A stretch of 64,000 nt of DNA from DAOQTX01 sp035340715. GTDB lineage: Bacteria > Bacteroidota > Bacteroidia > AKYH767-A > OLB10. The notes beneath the pieces were generated by a model. That model was not told where the DNA came from and did not search any database. It worked only from the letters and a program-made list of their open reading frames with translations. The position numbers and the translations under genes are program-made. The stretch spans positions 19,305 to 83,304 of the forward strand of contig DAOQTX010000002.1 of assembly GCA_035340715.1 (NCBI GenBank), written 5' to 3'. This document shows, piece after piece, positions 60,182 to 64,000 of the stretch; the first letter of the stretch is position 1; the number at the start of each line of letters is the position of its first letter.

Positions 60182-61402
60182 ATGATACCTTTTTCACCTC
60201 CACATATAGATGATGTCATATTAAAGGCCGTGCAAGAAGCCTTACTTTCGGGATGGATTACTACTGGTCCCCGAACTAAAAGGTTCGAAAAGGAAATTTC
60301 TGCTTATTGTGGTTGTGAAGCGACTTTGTGTCTAAATTCTGCTACAGCCGGTTTAGAAACTATTTTAAGATGGTACGGTGTTGGTCCGGGTGATGAAGTA
60401 ATTATTCCGGCTTATACTTATTCGGCAACAGCAAATGTTGTGGTACACTGTGGTGCGAAACCAGTATTTGTTGATGTGGGTTCCGATTTTTTGATTGATC
60501 CAAATGAAATTCGTAAAGCAATAACTAAAAACACAAAAGTGATTATGCCGGTCGATTTTGCCGGTATGCCTTGTGATTATAATGCCATCAATGCTCTAGT
60601 GAGAGAAACTGAAATTGTAAATTTATTTCACGCTACGGATGAAAAGCAAAAAATGCTAGGCAGAATACTCGTTTTGTCTGATGCTGCGCATTCTATAGGG
60701 GCTACCTATTTTGGAAAACGAACAGGAAGCCTTACCGATGTTTCAGTGTTTTCTTTTCATGCAGTGAAAAATCTTACCACAGCCGAAGGAGGAGCAATTA
60801 CTTTAAACCTACCGGTGCCTTTTGATAATGAGGAGGTGTATAAATATCTGTGTATTGCCACTTTACATGGACAGAACAAAGATGCACTGGCAAAAACACA
60901 GAAGGGTAATTGGCGTTATGATATTATTGAAGCCGGCTATAAATGCAACATGACTGACATCATGGCGGCAATCGGGTTAGTAGAATTAGAGCGTTATGAT
61001 CAGATATTAAAGAAGAGGAAGTATATCTTTGAATGTTATACTAAGGCACTGTCGGAAAAACAATGGGCTATATGTCCTGTATTTTTGAATGAGAATTCTG
61101 AAAGCAGCTATCATGTTTATGCATTACGAATTAAAGGTGTAAATGAAGCAACTCGTGATCGAATAATAGCGGAGATATTTGATCGAGATGTTTCGGTAAA
61201 TGTGCATTTCATTCCGGTGCCTATGTTCTCGTTTTATAGCAATGCCGGCTATTCAATTAAAGACTATCCAAGAACATTTGAAAATTACAGTTGTGAAATT
61301 TCTTTACCGGTATTCTATACACTCAATGATGATCAAATAAACCAGGTGATTAAAGCTGTGATTGATTCTGTGGAAATCGTTTTAGCTGAATCCAGCAAAT
61401 GA
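60182..61402 (+). CDS. DegT/DnrJ/EryC1-type sugar aminotransferase, second copy
   Basis: A 406-residue PLP aminotransferase, start ATG 60182; an upstream in-frame ATG (60092) lies in the ligase gene and is rejected. NSATAGLETILRWYGVGPGDEVIIPAYTYSATANV and the PLP-Lys site FSFHAVKNLTTAEGG are diagnostic. A ~20-residue insertion (VRETEIVNLFHATDEKQKMLGR) precedes LSDAAHSIGATYFG. It resembles an insertion I remember from a Bacteroidota subfamily. It makes an amino sugar, possibly different from the product of the first copy. Confidence 0.9.
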   Translation: MIPFSPPHIDDVILKAVQEALLSGWITTGPRTKRFEKEISAYCGCEATLCLNSATAGLETILRWYGVGPGDEVIIPAYTYSATANVVVHCGAKPVFVDVGSDFLIDPNEIRKAITKNTKVIMPVDFAGMPCDYNAINALVRETEIVNLFHATDEKQKMLGRILVLSDAAHSIGATYFGKRTGSLTDVSVFSFHAVKNLTTAEGGAITLNLPVPFDNEEVYKYLCIATLHGQNKDALAKTQKGNWRYDIIEAGYKCNMTDIMAAIGLVELERYDQILKKRKYIFECYTKALSEKQWAICPVFLNENSESSYHVYALRIKGVNEATRDRIIAEIFDRDVSVNVHFIPVPMFSFYSNAGYSIKDYPRTFENYSCEISLPVFYTLNDDQINQVIKAVIDSVEIVLAESSK

Positions 61403-61989
61403 TTAAAAGGTTATTTGATATTGTTTTTAGTTTAATAACACTGATCCTGTTATTGCCTTTTTTCGTCTTGATCAGCTTACTTATTTATAGTAGAATGGGT
61501 CATCCTATTTTCTTTTTACAAGAAAGAGTAGGTAGAGGGGGGCAGTTGTTTAAAATGTATAAGTTTCGGACTATGATTCGTGCAACTGAAGGCACTTCGC
61601 TTATTACCATAGGTGCTAATGACGCACGGGTTACCGCTTTGGGTAAGATTTTACGCAGATATAAACTCGATGAGTTACCACAGTTTTGGAATGTTTTTAT
61701 TGGTGATATGAGCATTGTAGGTCCAAGACCTGAAGTAAAAAAGTATGTTGATTTATACAGCGAAGAGCAGAGAAGAGTGTTAGATGTTCGGCCAGGAATA
61801 AGCGATTATGCAAGTATTTTATTTGCTAACGAAAGCGAGTTGCTTGACCGTTATGATAATCCTGAGAAAGCATATATTGAGGAAATAATGCCCGCAAAAC
61901 TAGATTTAAATCTACAGTATATTAATCAACAAAGTATGTTTACGGATCTTAAAATAATCTTTATGACCTTGAAAAAGATTATTTTTTAA
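61399..61989 (+). CDS. Initiating sugar-phosphate transferase (WcaJ/PglC family)
   Basis: A 196-residue membrane protein that starts the repeat unit on undecaprenyl phosphate. A hydrophobic N-terminal hairpin (about residues 5-30) is followed by GHPIFFLQERVGRGGQLFKMYKFRTM, LRRYKLDELPQFWNVFIGDMSIVGPRPE and a cytoplasmic end. This is the short bacterial sugar-transferase form (PglC-like). It is the last gene of the locus, with its stop sharing 4 bp with the opposing SirB1-like gene. Confidence 0.93.
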   Translation: MIKRLFDIVFSLITLILLLPFFVLISLLIYSRMGHPIFFLQERVGRGGQLFKMYKFRTMIRATEGTSLITIGANDARVTALGKILRRYKLDELPQFWNVFIGDMSIVGPRPEVKKYVDLYSEEQRRVLDVRPGISDYASILFANESELLDRYDNPEKAYIEEIMPAKLDLNLQYINQQSMFTDLKIIFMTLKKIIF

Positions 61990-62849
61990 TCCAATTGCGA
62001 TAGGATATAATCTATTTCATTTGATTTTTCCGGATAGCCCAATTTCTCGTAGGAGTAATGCAGATTGCGGGCCAAACGTTTTAAAATTTCAAGATTGCTG
62101 CAAGGACGGTAGAATATTTCATGACGAGGTAAATTCACTCTTTCCAGAAAAATACCTAATTCGTTTGCTCCAAAAATATCTCCTTTATTAAATGGGTTAA
62201 TGTAGAATAGTACTTCAGACTTTTCAAGTTCATCATTCGTTTTCTTCTCTTCTAATAAACCCAAAACAAAATGTTGGGGAAGATTGACCCCATAAACCGG
62301 TAAATCAACTTTTAGACAAACCAAAGAGTAGATGATGCTCAAAAGCAAAGGACTGCCTTTATGCGATTCGAGTACTATATTGATAAAAGAATTTTGAGGA
62401 GCGTGAAAATTCTCTGTATTTCCTCTGAATCCCATGGAGTTGAATAATATATAATTGACAGCTCTTATTCGTTCCAAAACACTCATGTCCGATTCAAACT
62501 GATCGGAAACTTTTTCGGCTATTTGATTTATTTGTTGCTCAATTTTAGAGTAATCCAAATCGGGATATTGAAAACGCGCCATTAAATAAGTTCCGGTTAA
62601 TAAATCTTGATCCGGAGTTTTTTTCCAATGAATCAACTTAGCTAAAGTATCATCGTATTGAATTTTATGTATGATGTCCTCAATTCTGCCTTGCAGCACA
62701 TGATCCATAGAACTGCTCCAGGCATCCATCAACATTGGAATGGCATCCTTGCCAAAATGCAGAATTTCTATTTCAATCTGATTATAGATTTTGAAATCTC
62801 TGTCATCCAACAAAGTAATGAGGGCTTTTATTTTATTGTCGTTTTGCAA
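61986..62849 (-). CDS. SirB1-like transglutaminase-fold protein
   Basis: A 287-residue protein related to SirB1 proteins: SVLERIRAVNYILFNSMGFRGNTENFHAPQNSFINIVLESHKGSPLLLSIIYSLVCLKVDLPVYGVNLPQHFVLGL is the domain core (about 120-215). The apparent start is TTG 62849; no better codon lies upstream. Function is not known. No signal peptide is seen. It converges with the sugar-transferase gene, sharing the stop codon region. Confidence 0.78.
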   Translation of the reverse strand: MQNDNKIKALITLLDDRDFKIYNQIEIEILHFGKDAIPMLMDAWSSSMDHVLQGRIEDIIHKIQYDDTLAKLIHWKKTPDQDLLTGTYLMARFQYPDLDYSKIEQQINQIAEKVSDQFESDMSVLERIRAVNYILFNSMGFRGNTENFHAPQNSFINIVLESHKGSPLLLSIIYSLVCLKVDLPVYGVNLPQHFVLGLLEEKKTNDELEKSEVLFYINPFNKGDIFGANELGIFLERVNLPRHEIFYRPCSNLEILKRLARNLHYSYEKLGYPEKSNEIDYILSQLD

Positions 62850-62937
62850 TATGCACTAAGGTATAAAAAAACAATGGATTTTAAATAGAAAGATAGATTA
62901 GAATGGTTACCTTGTGTATGATCAAAATGATGTACTC

Positions 62938-63330
62938 ATGAATAAATTATTTAAAAGCTTATTCTTTGGTGCGATGGTGTTTTGTCTAAGCGCTTGTGGA
63001 GATGCTCAATCTGTAGATGAGAGTCAAGACTCTTCTTCAGGTAATTCTAAGGCAATAGAAAAATCAAATGATAGAAGTGATGCATCAAATTCAGAGCCTG
63101 ACTTTTCTGTACGATGTGCTGGATTAACATCAGAAGACAAACAATGTAAAAACAATACGGGCAACGAAAATTATTTATGTCACTTGCATCAAGACCAAGA
63201 AGGCCAAATAGATTACGACAGCTTGGACAAGGCAGGAATTACAGTTCGTTGCTCTGATATATTGAATAATGGAACACAATGTAAGCGAAGAACCAAAAGC
63301 AAAACTGGAAAGTGCTATCAGCACCAATAA
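62938..63330 (+). CDS. Lipoprotein with two Cys/His zinc-ribbon-like motifs
   Basis: A 130-residue predicted lipoprotein: start ATG 62938, signal with lipobox L-S-A-C. After a Ser/Asp/Glu-rich linker, two parallel motifs occur: R-C-A-x(6)-Q-C-K-x(9)-C-x-x-H (about residues 56-79) and R-C-S-x(7)-Q-C-K-x(9)-C-x-x-H (about 104-128). They have three Cys and one His each and resemble DUF5763-type zinc sites. Metal binding is likely. It is unusual to find such sites lipid-anchored outside the cytoplasm. Function is unknown. Confidence 0.75.
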   Translation: MNKLFKSLFFGAMVFCLSACGDAQSVDESQDSSSGNSKAIEKSNDRSDASNSEPDFSVRCAGLTSEDKQCKNNTGNENYLCHLHQDQEGQIDYDSLDKAGITVRCSDILNNGTQCKRRTKSKTGKCYQHQ

Positions 63331-63332
63331 AC

Positions 63333-64000
63333 TTATAAAGTCTTCAACTCGGTAACCAATTCAGTAAGTACTTTTTTAGCATCACCAAATAACATACTGG
63401 TTTTATTGTTGTAAAACAATTCGTTCTCAATACCGGCATAACCCGCATTCATGCTTCGCTTGTTTACAATGATATTTGATGCCATTTCTACATCCAATAT
63501 GGGCATCCCATAAATAGGAGAGGAGGGATCGGTTTTAGCAGCAGGATTGACCACATCATTGGCACCCACTACCAATACTACATCGGTACTTGGAAATTCC
63601 GGGTTTATATCTTCCATCTCAACCAATTTATCGTAATCGACATTTGATTCAGCAAGCAACACATTCATATGACCGGGCATTCTACCGGCAACAGGATGAA
63701 TGGCATATTTTACTTCAACCCCTCTTTCTTCTAATATATTTTCCAATTCGTGAATCACATGTTGCGCTTGTGCAACCGCTAGGCCATAGCCGGGTACAAT
63801 AGTAACTTTCTTGGAATAGTTCATCAACACAGCAGTATCACTTACAGTGATGTCTTTTATACTTCCGGTAGTTTCTTTTCCTTCGCCACTTTGATTGCTA
63901 CCACCGAAAGCTCCAAATATAACATTAGACAATGGGCGATTCATCGCCTTGCACATCACTATCGTTAGTAATGTTCCAGCAGAACCAACTAAGATTCCAC
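63333..64000 (-). CDS. pntB: NAD(P) transhydrogenase beta subunit, C-terminal part (partial)
   Basis: The last 222 residues of PntB; the frame remains open to the window's right edge. It has the tail of the membrane domain (LVGSAGTLLTIVMCKAMNRPL), then the NADP(H)-binding domain III: VPGYGLAVAQAQHVIHEL, HPVAGRMPGHMNVLLAE, DVVLVVGANDVVNPAA and AGYAGIENELF. The enzyme couples hydride transfer between NADH and NADP+ to proton flow. The N-terminal membrane domain and, presumably, pntA lie beyond the window. An internal ATG at 63957-63959 is not the start. Confidence 0.94.
   Translation of the reverse strand, partial: GILVGSAGTLLTIVMCKAMNRPLSNVIFGAFGGSNQSGEGKETTGSIKDITVSDTAVLMNYSKKVTIVPGYGLAVAQAQHVIHELENILEERGVEVKYAIHPVAGRMPGHMNVLLAESNVDYDKLVEMEDINPEFPSTDVVLVVGANDVVNPAAKTDPSSPIYGMPILDVEMASNIIVNKRSMNAGYAGIENELFYNNKTSMLFGDAKKVLTELVTELKTL

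Noticed and set aside
1..64000. CRISPR array, transposase, integrase, phage or toxin-antitoxin locus
   Set aside because: No regularly spaced direct repeats, terminal inverted repeats or matching protein families were found on either strand.

Overview
The window is chromosomal DNA from a member of the Bacteroidota; I cannot narrow it to a family. The sequence is AT-rich with very few Shine-Dalgarno sites. Several start regions carry promoters of the Bacteroidota type (TTTG, about 19-21 bp, TAnnTTTG); the cleanest precedes tRNA-Glu. Gene content also fits: a ProRS of the archaeal/eukaryotic-like class, an OmpP1/FadL-like porin, a YfiT bacillithiol-type enzyme, an SPFH plus ribbon-helix-helix pair, and a 6S-like RNA between zapA and rny. 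No rRNA, insertion sequence, prophage, CRISPR array or plasmid gene was seen.

Layout. Positions 1-9715: 5' end of a minus-strand gene (possibly an FkbM methyltransferase), an M16 peptidase, an alpha/beta hydrolase with a beta-carbonic anhydrase, a decayed C-terminal scrap of an isoaspartyl peptidase/L-asparaginase, a fatty-acid desaturase, a DUF4197 lipoprotein, an MFS exporter and the SPFH/RHH pair. Positions 9721-18333 (minus): a tightly packed operon reading radC - wecB - DUF7033-like deacetylase - AAC(3)-family acetyltransferase - NodB-fold deacetylase - FemAB/GNAT-like transferase - SDR - upp - membrane protein - yjjG-like nucleotidase. Several junctions are 4-bp start/stop overlaps. Positions 18352-20974 (minus): rpsT, tRNA-Glu, a conserved unknown and proS. 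Positions 21080-24247: a Tyr/Gly-rich repeat lipoprotein and an OmpP1/FadL-like outer-membrane protein. Positions 24244-33204 (minus): a beta-oxidation operon (fadD-like, fadN-like fusion, MORN protein, fadA, long fadE-like dehydrogenase, HExxH peptidase).

Positions 33293-39973 (plus): nitronate monooxygenase, thioredoxin/TPR protein, YfiT-like DinB protein, oligopeptidase B, SRPBCC/GyrI-like protein and a GNAT. Positions 40029-48460 (mostly minus): DUF4332, DUF1569-like, lysA, M14 carboxypeptidase, three small secreted proteins, an opposing lysine/aspartate-rich secreted protein and an M23 peptidase. Positions 48616-51056 (plus): coiled-coil protein, zapA, 6S-like RNA, rny. Positions 51094-61989 (plus): a surface-polysaccharide locus with flippase, transferase/deacetylase pair, acetyltransferase, two DegT aminotransferases, three glycosyltransferases, O-antigen ligase/polymerase and initiating sugar-phosphate transferase. 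The end holds a SirB1-like protein, a Cys/His-motif lipoprotein and the truncated pntB.

The best candidate for an under-described system is the wecB-to-SDR operon. It looks like a nucleotide-sugar/glycan modification module with two deacetylases and two acyltransferases. A matching FemAB-like plus NodB-like pair recurs in the second polysaccharide locus, suggesting an 'exchange acetyl for another acyl group' tactic. No function beyond family level can be proven from sequence alone.
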